Positions 29,730 to 39,127 of a stretch of DNA of 64,000 bases are shown in pieces; position 1 is the first letter of the stretch; each line of letters starts with the position of its first letter. The translations under genes and the position numbers were made by a program. This stretch comes from Eubacteriaceae bacterium. Its GTDB lineage: Bacteria > Bacillota > Clostridia > Lachnospirales > Lachnospiraceae. The notes under the pieces are model-generated. The model was given only the letters and a program-made list of their open reading frames with translations. It was not told the DNA's origin and searched no databases. The DNA lies in assembly GCA_910574895.1 (NCBI GenBank), contig CAJTDQ010000001.1, forward strand, positions 62,001 to 126,000, given 5' to 3'.

Positions 29730-29739
29730 TTACTAGTGA

Positions 29740-29857
29740 GAACAGTATAAAAGAATAAAATAAAACGAGGTGAACTAGTTCACCATAGTTTAATTTTATT
29801 CTTTTATATTGAGCGATTAGCTCAAGTGAGATGAAGCGTAGCGAAATCGAACTGTTC
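29740..29857 (+). repeat. Palindromic element, family B copy (pheS leader)
   Basis: Ends GAACAGT (29740) and ACTGTTC (29851). AT arm ATAAAAGAATAAAAT/ATTTTATTCTTTTAT with a nested tip GGTGAACtaGTTCACC, then TGAGC/GCTCA, then GAGATGAAGCGTAGCGAAAT. It lies in the mRNA leader between the T-box terminator and pheS and has the same architecture as the element after the trp T-box. Confidence 0.82.
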
Positions 29858-29903
29858 TTAAAATTATTTATTATTGAAAAATAAAATAGAAAGGATAAAC
29901 ACC

Positions 29904-30923
29904 ATGAAAGAAAGATTGCAGGCAATTAAAGAAGAAACAATTGCAAAAATCAAAAATGCTGAGGATATGAGTATTTTAAACAATATCAGAGTAGAAATCC
30001 TCGGGAAAAAAGGTCAGCTGACTGAAGTGCTGAAAGGTATGAAAGATGTTGCACCTGAGGACAGACCAAAAGTAGGTCAGTTAGTTAATGACACAAGAAA
30101 AGCCATTGAAGAAAAGATGGAGGAAGTAAAAAGTCAGTTAGAAGCTAAGGCAAGAGAAGCAAAACTGAAGGCCGAGGTTATTGACGTAACTCTTCCGGCA
30201 AAGACAAATAAAGTTGGACATAAACATCCAAATACATTGGCATTAGAAGAACTGGAACGTATCTTTGTTGGTATGGGATATGAAGTGGTAGAAGGTCCGG
30301 AAGTTGAGTTTGATTACTACAACTTTGAGGCACTAAATATTCCTGCAAATCATCCGGCGAAGGATGAGCAGGATACATTTTATATAAATAAAAATATTGT
30401 ATTGAGAACGCAAACATCTTCTGTTCAGGCACGAGTTATGGAGAATACGAAACCGCCTATCAGAATTGTATCTCCAGGCAGAGTATTCCGTTCAGATCAG
30501 GTGGATGCAACACATTCTCCATCATTCCATCAGATCGAAGGTCTTGTTATTGATAAAAATGTTACTATGGCAGACTTAAAGGGAACATTAGAGCAGTTTG
30601 CAAAAGAACTGTTTGGTGCCGATACAAAAATTAAGTTCAGACCACATCATTTCCCATTTACAGAACCTAGTGCAGAAGTAGATGTTACCTGCTTTAAGTG
30701 TGGAGGAAAAGGATGCAGATTCTGTAAGGGAGAAGGCTGGATAGAGATTCTTGGCTGTGGTATGGTTCATCCTCATGTTCTTGAGATGGGAGGAATTGAC
30801 CCAAATGAATATCAGGGATTTGCATTTGGTGTAGGACTTGAAAGAATTGCATTACTGAAATATGAGATAGATGATATGAGATTATTATATGAGAACGATG
30901 ACCGTTTCTTAGGACAGTTTTAA
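29904..30923 (+). CDS. pheS: Phenylalanyl-tRNA synthetase alpha subunit
   Basis: Catalytic subunit of the (alpha-beta)2 class II enzyme that charges tRNA-Phe. 339 residues. N-terminal coiled-coil arm (about 1-95), then the class II core with motif 2 'RVFRSDQVDATHSPSFHQIE' (about 193-212) and motif 3 GFAFGVGLERIALLKY (about 306-321). It keeps a zinc-site-like CFKCGGKGCRFC insertion (about 258-269), seen in many clostridial PheS. ATG 29904 with AAAGGA upstream is chosen over TTG 29874. Controlled by the T-box leader; pheT follows after 15 bases. Confidence 0.96.
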   Translation: MKERLQAIKEETIAKIKNAEDMSILNNIRVEILGKKGQLTEVLKGMKDVAPEDRPKVGQLVNDTRKAIEEKMEEVKSQLEAKAREAKLKAEVIDVTLPAKTNKVGHKHPNTLALEELERIFVGMGYEVVEGPEVEFDYYNFEALNIPANHPAKDEQDTFYINKNIVLRTQTSSVQARVMENTKPPIRIVSPGRVFRSDQVDATHSPSFHQIEGLVIDKNVTMADLKGTLEQFAKELFGADTKIKFRPHHFPFTEPSAEVDVTCFKCGGKGCRFCKGEGWIEILGCGMVHPHVLEMGGIDPNEYQGFAFGVGLERIALLKYEIDDMRLLYENDDRFLGQF

Positions 30924-30938
30924 AGGAGGGAATAGGAA

Positions 30939-33356
30939 ATGAATACACCTTTATCATGGATTAAAGCATATGTTCCTGACTTGGAATGCAGCGATCAGGA
31001 GTATATGGATGCAATGACATTATCAGGTACAAAGTGTGAAGGTTTTGAGAGACTTGACGCAGACCTTGAAAAGATTGTTGTTGGACAGATTGAAAAAATA
31101 GAAAAACACCCTGACGCAGACAAATTAGTTGTCTGTCAGGTGAATATTGGCACAGAGGTGACACAGATTGTTACCGGTGCGACAAATGTAGCAGAGGGAC
31201 AAAAAATTCCAGTTGTTTTAGATGGTGGAAGAGTGGCAGGTGGTCATGACGGTTCTAAGACAGCAGGTGGAATAAAGATAAAAAAAGGAAAACTTCGTGG
31301 CGTGGAATCAAATGGTATGATGTGCTCGATTGAAGAGTTAGGCTCTACTACAGATTTCTATCCGGAGGCACCGGAAGATGGAATTTATATTTTTGATGAC
31401 AGTGTAGAGGTTGGAGCAGATGCTGTAGAAGTTTTGGGACTTCACGAGACAGTATTTGAATATGAAGTTACATCAAACAGAGTAGACTGCTACAGTGTTA
31501 TCGGTATTGCCAGAGAAGCAGCGGCTACATTTAGAAAGCCGTTCAAGGCTCCGGAAGTAAAAGCAGTCGGAAGCACTGGAAATGTAAATGATGATATTTC
31601 TGTAGAAGTAAAAGATAATGAACTTTGTCCGAGATATTGTGCAAAAGTAGTTAAGAATGTAAAGATAGCACCATCACCGGAATGGATGCAGAGAAGACTT
31701 TCTGCCTGTGGTATCAGGCCAATTAATAACTTAGTAGATATTACAAACTATGTGATGGAAGAGTTTGGACAGCCAATGCATGCTTATGATTTATCTACCA
31801 TCGCAGGGAATAAAATTGTTGTCCGCCGTGCAGAGGATGGAGAGAAGTTTGTAACTCTTGACGGACAGGAGAGAGAACTCGACAGCGATATGCTGATGAT
31901 TTGTGATGGCGAAAAAGCAGTAGGTCTTGCAGGAATCATGGGCGGGGAAAATTCCATGATTACAGATGATGTAAAAGATGTTTTATTTGAGGCAGCATGT
32001 TTTGACGGTACAAATATCCGTCTTTCATCTAAGAGAGTAGGACTTCGGACAGATGCTTCAAGTAAATTTGAAAAAGGTCTTGATCCAAACAATGCAGAGG
32101 CTGCAATTAACAGAGCCTGTCAGTTAATCGAAGAATTAGGTGCTGGTGAAGTTGTAGAAGGTATTGTGGATGTTTATCCGGAGAAAAAGACGGAAAGAAC
32201 AATTCAATTTGATACGGATTATGTAAATAATCTGATTGGATTAGATTTATCAGAAGAAGAAATGATAAGTTATTTTCCAGCCTTAGAATTAAAATATGAT
32301 GCAGATACAAAGATGATTACAGTACCTACATTCAGACAGGATTTGATTGGAATGTGCGATATTGCAGAGGAAATCACAAGATTTTATGGATATGATAAGA
32401 TTCCTACAACACTTCCTAGTGGAGAGGCTACGACAGGAAAATTATCTGATAAATTAAGAATAGATGAAATTGCCAGAAGTGTTGCATTATATTGTGGTTT
32501 TTCACAGGGAATGACATACTCTTTTGAAAGTCCAAAGGTATTTGACAAATTGTTGCTGCCACAGGATAGTGATTTGAGAAAGGCTGTTACGATTTCAAAC
32601 CCATTGGGAGAAGATTTCAGCGTAATGAGAACAACCCCTTTAAATGGTATTCTCACATCTCTTGCCACAAACTATAACAGAAGAAATAAAGACGTAAGAC
32701 TTTTCGAGATGGGAAATATTTATCTTCCAAAAGAAGTTCCGGTAACAGAGCTTCCTGATGAGAGAATGCAGTTTACATTAGGCTTCTATGGAGACGGAGA
32801 TTTCTTTACAATGAAAGGTGTTGTAGAAGAGTTTTTGGGTCAGGTAGGAATTGAGAAGAAAATCAGTTACGATGCAGAGGCAGGAAAAACATTCTTACAT
32901 CCGGGACGTCAGGCAAATATTATTTACAAAGATACTGTCATTGGATATTTAGGAGAAGTTCATCCGGTTGTCTGTGACAATTATGATATGAAAACAAGAG
33001 CTTATGTGGCTGTTATTGATATGCCTTATATTTATGAAATGGCTGACTTTGATAAGAAATACGAAGGTATTGCAAAATTCCCTGCTGTGTCACGTGATAT
33101 TTCCATGGTTGTACCAAAAGAAATTCCGGTAGGACAGATTGAAACGGTGATTGAGCAGAGAGGCGGTAAGATTCTTGAAAGCTATCAGTTGTTTGATATC
33201 TACGAGGGAGACCAGATTGAAAAAGGTTTCAAATCTGTTGCTTACAATATTGTGTTCAGAGCAAAGGATAGAACTTTGGAAGAGAGTGATGTATCCGGCG
33301 CAATGAAGAAGATTTTAAATGGTCTGGAAGGGCTGGGAATTCAACTTCGAGGATAA
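30939..33356 (+). CDS. pheT: Phenylalanyl-tRNA synthetase beta subunit
   Basis: 805 residues, normal bacterial PheT length. Domains in order: tRNA-binding OB fold (about 40-150, 'VVGQIEKIEKHPDADKLVVC'), B3/B4 editing domain (about 210-385) that clears mischarged Tyr-tRNA, B5 domain (about 405-475), pseudo-catalytic core (about 490-695), and a C-terminal ferredoxin-fold anticodon-binding domain (about 710-805, 'KFPAVSRDISMVVPKEIPVG'). AAAGGAGGG before the ATG. Ends the T-box operon at a hairpin terminator. Confidence 0.96.
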   Translation: MNTPLSWIKAYVPDLECSDQEYMDAMTLSGTKCEGFERLDADLEKIVVGQIEKIEKHPDADKLVVCQVNIGTEVTQIVTGATNVAEGQKIPVVLDGGRVAGGHDGSKTAGGIKIKKGKLRGVESNGMMCSIEELGSTTDFYPEAPEDGIYIFDDSVEVGADAVEVLGLHETVFEYEVTSNRVDCYSVIGIAREAAATFRKPFKAPEVKAVGSTGNVNDDISVEVKDNELCPRYCAKVVKNVKIAPSPEWMQRRLSACGIRPINNLVDITNYVMEEFGQPMHAYDLSTIAGNKIVVRRAEDGEKFVTLDGQERELDSDMLMICDGEKAVGLAGIMGGENSMITDDVKDVLFEAACFDGTNIRLSSKRVGLRTDASSKFEKGLDPNNAEAAINRACQLIEELGAGEVVEGIVDVYPEKKTERTIQFDTDYVNNLIGLDLSEEEMISYFPALELKYDADTKMITVPTFRQDLIGMCDIAEEITRFYGYDKIPTTLPSGEATTGKLSDKLRIDEIARSVALYCGFSQGMTYSFESPKVFDKLLLPQDSDLRKAVTISNPLGEDFSVMRTTPLNGILTSLATNYNRRNKDVRLFEMGNIYLPKEVPVTELPDERMQFTLGFYGDGDFFTMKGVVEEFLGQVGIEKKISYDAEAGKTFLHPGRQANIIYKDTVIGYLGEVHPVVCDNYDMKTRAYVAVIDMPYIYEMADFDKKYEGIAKFPAVSRDISMVVPKEIPVGQIETVIEQRGGKILESYQLFDIYEGDQIEKGFKSVAYNIVFRAKDRTLEESDVSGAMKKILNGLEGLGIQLRG

Positions 33357-33385
33357 GTATAGAGTAGAATACAGAAAATGATTAA

Positions 33386-33416
33386 GAGGCTGTACGTTGA
33401 GTAACAGCCTCTTTTT
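33386..33416. terminator. Terminator between pheT and the ABC operon
   Basis: GAGGCTGT pairs with ACAGCCTC, followed by five T on the plus strand. It lies in the gap between convergent genes; T bases support termination mainly of pheST. Confidence 0.85.
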
Positions 33417-33422
33417 ATAATA

Positions 33423-34595
33423 TTATTCTTTGATTTTTCTTTGCTTTGAAGCAAGAAGATATATGCTGAATATGGCAAGGAAAAATATGAGTTCTATTCC
33501 TATGTATGTCCAATAGTTTGGATAGGACATGTTATCGCCGGAAAAACCTGATAGCATATTGTTTGTTTTGATATACCAGTATGCCGGAAGAAATCGTGCA
33601 ATGGACAAAACAGTATCCCCAAGAAACCATTGAGGAACAAATATTCCAGATAGAAAACTCATTCCAAGACCAATGCAGTTCGCAATCATATTTAAAACGT
33701 TATCTGATGTAGTAAATATACTAATTAATAATGTAATACTGATACATATTAATAAGAATATAAAACTGTTCAGCATACACAGGAGCCCCTTTGTAGCAAA
33801 AAGATTATTGAATCCGCCAAATACCCCTCCGATAATCATGAGAATAAGCCATAGTATAAAACTGTAAACAATACATCCTAAAGTTATTTGCTTATTTTTA
33901 GAATGAAGTGTCAGAGATGAGCAGTTGATACGGCTGGCAATCTCTTTCTTTCTTAAAATCATTAATATCGGTGTCATTCCTACAATCAGTATGGAAAGCA
34001 TAATATAGGACACATATTGAAAATAATAGAAAATGATCTGAGACGATGCGTCATTGTCAGGCTTTGCTTCATAATCTATCATATTCGTATAGTTGGTATC
34101 TGAAAGAGAGGCCTCCGTTTTTTTCAGAGCATCATTGATAGAAAAACCACCATTGATATAAAGGGTTAATGTATTGATATACTCATTAATCTGCTGCCCG
34201 GCAAAATAACTGCTTGTACTGTCAAATAACTTACTATGTGAAATCAGATTCGATGTATTCCCTTCTATAAGTTTCTTTTCAAAATCTTTTTCAATAAAAA
34301 GAACATAATCAATTGTCTGATAATATAAATTATCCTGTAGTATATCTTTATCGTCAGTTTTTAAGTCAACAATTTCATGATAATCTGATAAATACTGTTT
34401 CATAGCTTTACTTGTCTGGCTGTTATCCCGATCTATGATAGTCATGCGAATGGAGGAAACAGTAAAGTTTTTTTCATTTGTATCAATCGCATTCATGCTC
34501 ATAAAAACAAGTAGAACAGTAAAAATTCCAAGATAAATTGCAGCAGATAAAACTCTCTTTTTTGCAATTTTGAAAAAAAGTTTAAAGACTTGCAT
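33423..34595 (-). CDS. ABC-2 type transporter permease (second subunit)
   Basis: 390 residues. One N-terminal membrane helix (about 13-33), a large extracytoplasmic segment (about 40-185), then about five helices to the C-terminus, the ABC-2/CcmB-like exporter layout of YhgE/LinR-type and drug or peptide exporters. It overlaps the preceding permease by 14 bases, implying translational coupling. With the ATPase upstream it forms a three-gene exporter operon read away from a divergent two-component system, a pairing often used for self-protection against wall-active peptides or drugs. Substrate cannot be read from sequence. Confidence 0.82.
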   Translation of the reverse strand: MQVFKLFFKIAKKRVLSAAIYLGIFTVLLVFMSMNAIDTNEKNFTVSSIRMTIIDRDNSQTSKAMKQYLSDYHEIVDLKTDDKDILQDNLYYQTIDYVLFIEKDFEKKLIEGNTSNLISHSKLFDSTSSYFAGQQINEYINTLTLYINGGFSINDALKKTEASLSDTNYTNMIDYEAKPDNDASSQIIFYYFQYVSYIMLSILIVGMTPILMILRKKEIASRINCSSLTLHSKNKQITLGCIVYSFILWLILMIIGGVFGGFNNLFATKGLLCMLNSFIFLLICISITLLISIFTTSDNVLNMIANCIGLGMSFLSGIFVPQWFLGDTVLSIARFLPAYWYIKTNNMLSGFSGDNMSYPNYWTYIGIELIFFLAIFSIYLLASKQRKIKE

Positions 34596-35724
34596 ATTTT
34601 TTCCTCCTTGTTAGTAAGAATCCTCCCAGAGTAAATACTGTTATCATAATCATAAGCGTTATGATATTTTGAGAGTATCGCTCAAAAGTATTGTATACGG
34701 ATAGTGAATAAAAGGAATCACTAATGAGTACAGCCGGATTAATTTTATTGAAAACCGGAAAGACTTTTTCGACCACGATTTTCATATTTCCTATCATGAG
34801 TCCGCTCATAAAGCAGAATAACATTGAGAGCGACATACAAATTGCGTTTTTGATATTTTCACTGGCAGAACTGAAAGCTCCTACAAAGAAACCAAAGGAA
34901 ATACCTGTAAGTGTTGAAATAAACAGAGTTAATGCTGCTAACGGAAAATGCGGTGTTAAATCTATTTTTAGTACAATTACAATAAATAAATATGCAATAA
35001 AATTACAAATAAAATTAAAGCCGGTAAATGAAATCAGTTCGCCTATGATAGAAGTCAGCTTATTCGTAGGAGAGATACATCTTCTTGAACCAAGAAGAGA
35101 AAGATTCCCCTGATTGTTTATGGAAATCCGCATCCCTGCCATCGAAGTAAATAAACATGCCATAGCCAGCAGATTATAGAAATATTGCGTAAACGTATCG
35201 GAGTTTTTTCTGTCTGTAAGTGAGATTTCTTTGCTTTCTATTTGAGAAGTATTTGCAATTATGCCGGTTAGTTTTTCGGGGTGTTTTGCAGCAACTTCTA
35301 AAAATGCATCTTTTGAAGTGTTGTATTGTTTTACAATCGAATTGAGAATACTCTGGTTGATAGCCTTGTCAGACATGCCGGCGGAGACTGTAACAGTTAC
35401 TTTATCTTTTACAGTGATTATCCCATCAATCTTTTTTGCTTTTAGTAATTTATCAGCTTTTTCGCTTGATACATATTGAATCTTCAATAATTGCACATCC
35501 TTGTTTTCTTCTAAAGATTCTGCAACTTTTTTAAATGCTTCAAAATTTTCTTTGTTTTCTGATACGATACCTACAGGAATCGGAGATATTTTTTCGGAAT
35601 CATTGATTCCTGAAAATCCGGCTTTAAAGAATATTGCCAGAATAATCGGAAAATATAATATCCAGAAAATTTCTTCTTTATTGCGTAGAAGACGTAAAAA
35701 TGAATATTTGATTGTATGTAACAT
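34582..35724 (-). CDS. ABC-2 type transporter permease (first subunit)
   Basis: 380 residues with the same topology as its downstream partner: N-terminal helix (about 20-37, 'EEIFWILYFPIILAIFFKAG'), an external domain (about 45-180), then five or six helices with 'FGFFVGAFSSASENIKNAIC' and 'MLFCFMSGLMIGNMKIVVEK'. Low direct similarity to the other permease suggests a heterodimeric channel. It starts ten bases after the ATPase stop with AAGGAGG overlapping the intergenic gap. Confidence 0.84.
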   Translation of the reverse strand: MLHTIKYSFLRLLRNKEEIFWILYFPIILAIFFKAGFSGINDSEKISPIPVGIVSENKENFEAFKKVAESLEENKDVQLLKIQYVSSEKADKLLKAKKIDGIITVKDKVTVTVSAGMSDKAINQSILNSIVKQYNTSKDAFLEVAAKHPEKLTGIIANTSQIESKEISLTDRKNSDTFTQYFYNLLAMACLFTSMAGMRISINNQGNLSLLGSRRCISPTNKLTSIIGELISFTGFNFICNFIAYLFIVIVLKIDLTPHFPLAALTLFISTLTGISFGFFVGAFSSASENIKNAICMSLSMLFCFMSGLMIGNMKIVVEKVFPVFNKINPAVLISDSFYSLSVYNTFERYSQNIITLMIMITVFTLGGFLLTRRKKYASL

Positions 35725-35734
35725 AAGCGCCTCC

Positions 35735-36676
35735 TTAGTCTCTCAGTTTCGTACCGGTAATTTCTAAAAATACATCGTTCAATGTTGGGAGTTCCGAATA
35801 CACTCTGCCAAATGATAAATCCTGTGATTTCAGATAATCCAGGATACGAAGCAGATTGTGTTTACCGCCACTATATAAGACTTCAAGATTTTTGTTATCA
35901 TAGGAAATATTATAGACGTGGGGAAGTTCTTTTATAGCTGAAATATATTTATCTTCTAAATTAAGTATTTCTATTGAGATTGTTTCGCTTTTTTTAATCA
36001 TGCGTTTTAATTCATCTTTTGTACCCAGTGCAATATTTTTTCCCTTATCCATAATTGCAATGCGTGTACATATCTGTTCAACCTCTTCCATGTAATGCGA
36101 GGTGTAAATAATTGTAGCTCCCTGTTTTTGCAGTTTAACAATTCCTTCCAGTATTTTATTTCGGCTTTGAGGGTCGACAGCTACCGTTGGCTCATCTAAT
36201 ATAATGAGTTTGGGTTTATGTGCAATACCACAGGCAATGTTTAATCGTCTCAACAGACCACCGGAAAGTTTTTTTGGATAGAATTTTTCAAAGTCATTTA
36301 ATTCAACAAAATCAATGGCTTCTTTTACATATTGTTTTCTCTCGTTTTTATCAGTAATGTATAATCCGCAGAAATAGTCAATGTTTTCGTAGACAGTTAA
36401 TTCTTCAAATACAGCGACATTCTGCATGACAACACCAATATTTTTTTTGATATCGTAAGAGTCAGGTGTCATTTCTTTTCCAAACAGCTCTATTTTTCCC
36501 TTGTCAAAAGAGAGAAGAGATAAGATACAGTTTATTGTTGTAGTTTTTCCGGAACCATTCGGACCAAGCAGTCCAAAAATTTCACCTTCTGAAATTTCCA
36601 GATTAAAGTGGTCTAAAGCAACGAGTTCCTTGTAGCGTTTCACAAGATTTTCAACTTTTACAATTGTTTTTTCCAT
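35735..36676 (-). CDS. ABC transporter ATP-binding protein (ABC-2 exporter)
   Basis: 313 residues. Walker A GLLGPNGSGKTTTINCIL (about 34-51), Q-loop 'VVMQNVAVFEELTVYENIDY', signature LSGGLLRRLNIACGIA (variant of LSGGQ; the fifth position is Leu), Walker B KLIILDEPTVAVDPQSR, H-loop TSHYMEE. The C-terminal 85 residues match the DrrA-like extension. ATG at 36676 with AGGAGG six bases upstream is preferred to the ATG that overlaps the site at 36691. First gene of the exporter operon. Confidence 0.93.
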   Translation of the reverse strand: MEKTIVKVENLVKRYKELVALDHFNLEISEGEIFGLLGPNGSGKTTTINCILSLLSFDKGKIELFGKEMTPDSYDIKKNIGVVMQNVAVFEELTVYENIDYFCGLYITDKNERKQYVKEAIDFVELNDFEKFYPKKLSGGLLRRLNIACGIAHKPKLIILDEPTVAVDPQSRNKILEGIVKLQKQGATIIYTSHYMEEVEQICTRIAIMDKGKNIALGTKDELKRMIKKSETISIEILNLEDKYISAIKELPHVYNISYDNKNLEVLYSGGKHNLLRILDYLKSQDLSFGRVYSELPTLNDVFLEITGTKLRD

Positions 36677-36780
36677 CACATGCCTCCTCATGTTTTGTTA
36701 GAAGTCTGTCACTTCCATTTTAACTGTTTTTTTGTACTTACTTATAGTATAATAAAAAAGTCTGAGTTGTTTAGTGAATA

Positions 36781-36816
36781 ATGTCAGAAATCTATATGAC
36801 ATTTGTAATGTATAAT
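36781..36816 (+). promoter_or_regulatory. Inverted repeat and -10 box before the histidine kinase gene
   Basis: ATGTCA (36781-36786) and TGACAT (36797-36802) form an inverted repeat at the -35 position of a perfect TATAAT (36811-36816). The -35 hexamer itself is poor, which fits activation by a bound regulator. The response regulator encoded downstream is the obvious candidate. The divergent ABC promoter must lie in the same 160-base gap. Confidence 0.5.
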
Positions 36817-36852
36817 GAATACATCATTATAATAAAGAAAAGGCTGTAAAAA

Positions 36853-37908
36853 ATGAAAAAGATAATTGATAATATAATACTTTTTATAATATGTTCAGTA
36901 ATGGTTATCAGAACATGTGAATTTCAAAGTACAGTTATTATTGCGGTATCAGTGCTGGCAGTAGCTTCGGTAATCTTATATGTTGATAATAAACATGCAT
37001 GGGTTGTGATATTGTCCGGCTATATGATTCTGTGTATGGTATTTCCTGAATTCTTTTTGTATTTATCATTAATTCTTTATCATAGTATCTGGTACAAAAA
37101 AATTCAGGCATATATCTTAGTGATCACATTGATTCCATATTTGAATCGATTAGATGAATGGAATCTTGGAGGAATATTATTGACGGTTGTGTTATCTATG
37201 ATACTTTCTTATTATTCGAAACGTTTATCGGATATGGAAAAGAAGCTCATTGTTTTAAGAGATACAAGTAAAGAACGTGACTTGTTATTAAAAGAAAAAA
37301 ACAGAGAGTTAATTGAAAAGCAGGATTATCAGATACATCTTGCCACATTGAAAGAAAGAAATCGAATTGCAAGGGAAATACATGATAATGTAGGACATAT
37401 GATTACACGTTCTATTCTTCAGGTGGGTGCATTGAAAGCGATACATAAAGAAACAGGACTGCACAGTCAGCTGGACAGTATCAATCATACATTGAATCAG
37501 GCGATGAACAGTATCAGAAAAAGTGTACATAATCTTCATGACGAAGCCGTGGATATGGAAGTTGTAATTAAGGATATCGTAGGGGAAATGCAGGAGAAGT
37601 ACGAAGTATATTATGAGTATGATATGTCAGAACAGGTGTCTGGTGAAATAAAGTATTGTTTTATAGCTATTGTAAAAGAGGCAATGTCAAATATAATAAA
37701 ACATAGTAATGGAAATAAAATCACATTGATTTTGCGGGAACATCCGGGCTTATATCAGTTGAGTATTGAAGATAATGGAACGATTCAAAAAGAGAAGGAA
37801 AATGGAATCGGTTTAATTAATATGAGAGAACGTGTGGATAAACTGCAGGGAACGATACGGATAAACAATGAGAATGGATTTCGCATTTTTGTTACTGTAA
37901 GAAAATGA
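36853..37908 (+). CDS. Sensor histidine kinase, NarL/LiaS class
   Basis: 351 residues. About four or five N-terminal membrane helices (1-120) with almost no external loop, a coiled coil (about 124-165), HisKA_3 dimerisation box ERNRIAREIHDNVGHMITR with phosphoacceptor H177, and a HATPase domain (about 255-350; N-box VKEAMSNIIKHSNGN, G-box 'NGIGLINMRERVDKLQGTI'). This intramembrane-sensing layout is typical of envelope-stress kinases partnered with exporters. The response regulator gene follows after 63 bases. Confidence 0.9.
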   Translation: MKKIIDNIILFIICSVMVIRTCEFQSTVIIAVSVLAVASVILYVDNKHAWVVILSGYMILCMVFPEFFLYLSLILYHSIWYKKIQAYILVITLIPYLNRLDEWNLGGILLTVVLSMILSYYSKRLSDMEKKLIVLRDTSKERDLLLKEKNRELIEKQDYQIHLATLKERNRIAREIHDNVGHMITRSILQVGALKAIHKETGLHSQLDSINHTLNQAMNSIRKSVHNLHDEAVDMEVVIKDIVGEMQEKYEVYYEYDMSEQVSGEIKYCFIAIVKEAMSNIIKHSNGNKITLILREHPGLYQLSIEDNGTIQKEKENGIGLINMRERVDKLQGTIRINNENGFRIFVTVRK

Positions 37909-37971
37909 ATACAGAAAGTGCAGCAGTAAAATGATATTAATTATATATGCGGCTGTAAATGGAGGGAATCA

Positions 37972-38601
37972 ATGAAAATCGTGATAGTTGATGATGACTC
38001 ATTAGTTGCAATGTCATTAAAAACAATATTAGAATCAGATAAGAGTATTGAAGTTCTGGATACCGGAAAAAACGGGCAGGAAGCCGTAGGACTGTTTGAA
38101 AAATATCATCCGGATGTACTGCTTATGGATATTCAGATGAATGGGATGAGTGGTCTCGAGGCTGCGGAAATTATTATAAATAAACATAAGAAAGCAAAAG
38201 TTTTGTTATTGACCACATTTGTTGACGACGAATATATCATTAAGGCATTGCAAGTAGGAGCAAAAGGGTATATATTAAAACAGGATTTTGAAGGAATTAT
38301 ACCGGCATTAAATGCTGTAAGCAGAGGACAAAGTGTTTTTGGAAATGAAATAATACATAAAATTCCACAATTAATCTGGCAGGAAGAAAAGTGTGATTTT
38401 ACACAGTATAATATTAATCAAAAAGAATATGAAATTATTTGTAAAGTAGCTGAGGGGCTTAGCAATAAAGAAATTGCGGAATGTTTATTTTTGAGTGAGG
38501 GGACTGTAAGAAATTACATCAGCATTATTTTAGAGAAACTTTCACTAAGAGACAGAACACAGCTGGCAATTTTTTACTATCAAAAGTTTCATGATTGTTA
38601 A
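37972..38601 (+). CDS. Response regulator, NarL/LuxR class
   Basis: 209 residues. Receiver domain 1-120 with acidic pocket 'VIVDDDS' and phosphoacceptor D53 in [12 protein letters not shown], then a LuxR-type helix-turn-helix (about 140-205: '[19 protein letters not shown]', '[16 protein letters not shown]'). TGGAGGG before the ATG. It pairs with the kinase upstream, and the divergent ABC exporter is the likely target. Confidence 0.93.
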   Translation: MKIVIVDDDSLVAMSLKTILESDKSIEVLDTGKNGQEAVGLFEKYHPDVLLMDIQMNGMSGLEAAEIIINKHKKAKVLLLTTFVDDEYIIKALQVGAKGYILKQDFEGIIPALNAVSRGQSVFGNEIIHKIPQLIWQEEKCDFTQYNINQKEYEIICKVAEGLSNKEIAECLFLSEGTVRNYISIILEKLSLRDRTQLAIFYYQKFHDC

Positions 38602-38617
38602 TAGAAAAGGAGAAGAT

Positions 38618-39064
38618 ATGAAGTTCGTAATTCAAAGAGTAAATGAGGCAAGTGTTGCAATTGAGGAGAATGTTGTAGGAAAAATAAATAAGGGGTTTTT
38701 AGTTTTTATTGGTGTTTCTAATGCAGACACCAAAGAAACTGCTGATAAAATGATTAAGAAATTAATTGGTATGAGAATTTTTGATGATGAAAATGGGAAG
38801 ACCAATCTGGCTTTGGCAGATGTTGAAGGAGAACTGTTATTAATATCACAGTTTACATTGTATGCGAATTGCAAAAAAGGAAATAGACCATCATTTATGG
38901 ATGCCGGTGCACCGGATATGGCAAATGAGATGTATGAATATATTATTACTGAATGTAGGAAACAGGTGTCAGTGGTAGAGACAGGGGAGTTCGGAGCAGA
39001 CATGAAAGTATCTTTGGAAAATGACGGACCGTTTACGGTTGTATTGAACAGTAATGAGTTATAG
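38618..39064 (+). CDS. dtd: D-aminoacyl-tRNA deacylase
   Basis: 148 residues. Hydrolyses D-aminoacyl-tRNAs (and Gly-tRNA-Ala), keeping D-amino acids out of proteins. Both conserved motifs are present: [19 protein letters not shown] (about 76-94) and the trans motif [10 protein letters not shown] (about 135-144). I start at ATG 38618, which has AAAGGAG six bases upstream; the ATG at 38591 would overlap the response regulator gene. Confidence 0.94.
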   Translation: MKFVIQRVNEASVAIEENVVGKINKGFLVFIGVSNADTKETADKMIKKLIGMRIFDDENGKTNLALADVEGELLLISQFTLYANCKKGNRPSFMDAGAPDMANEMYEYIITECRKQVSVVETGEFGADMKVSLENDGPFTVVLNSNEL

Positions 39065-39127
39065 AAAAGGTTTGTTTGTGGAAATGGCGTCAAAAACAAG
39101 ATTATAATATATAAGAGGAATTTGAAG

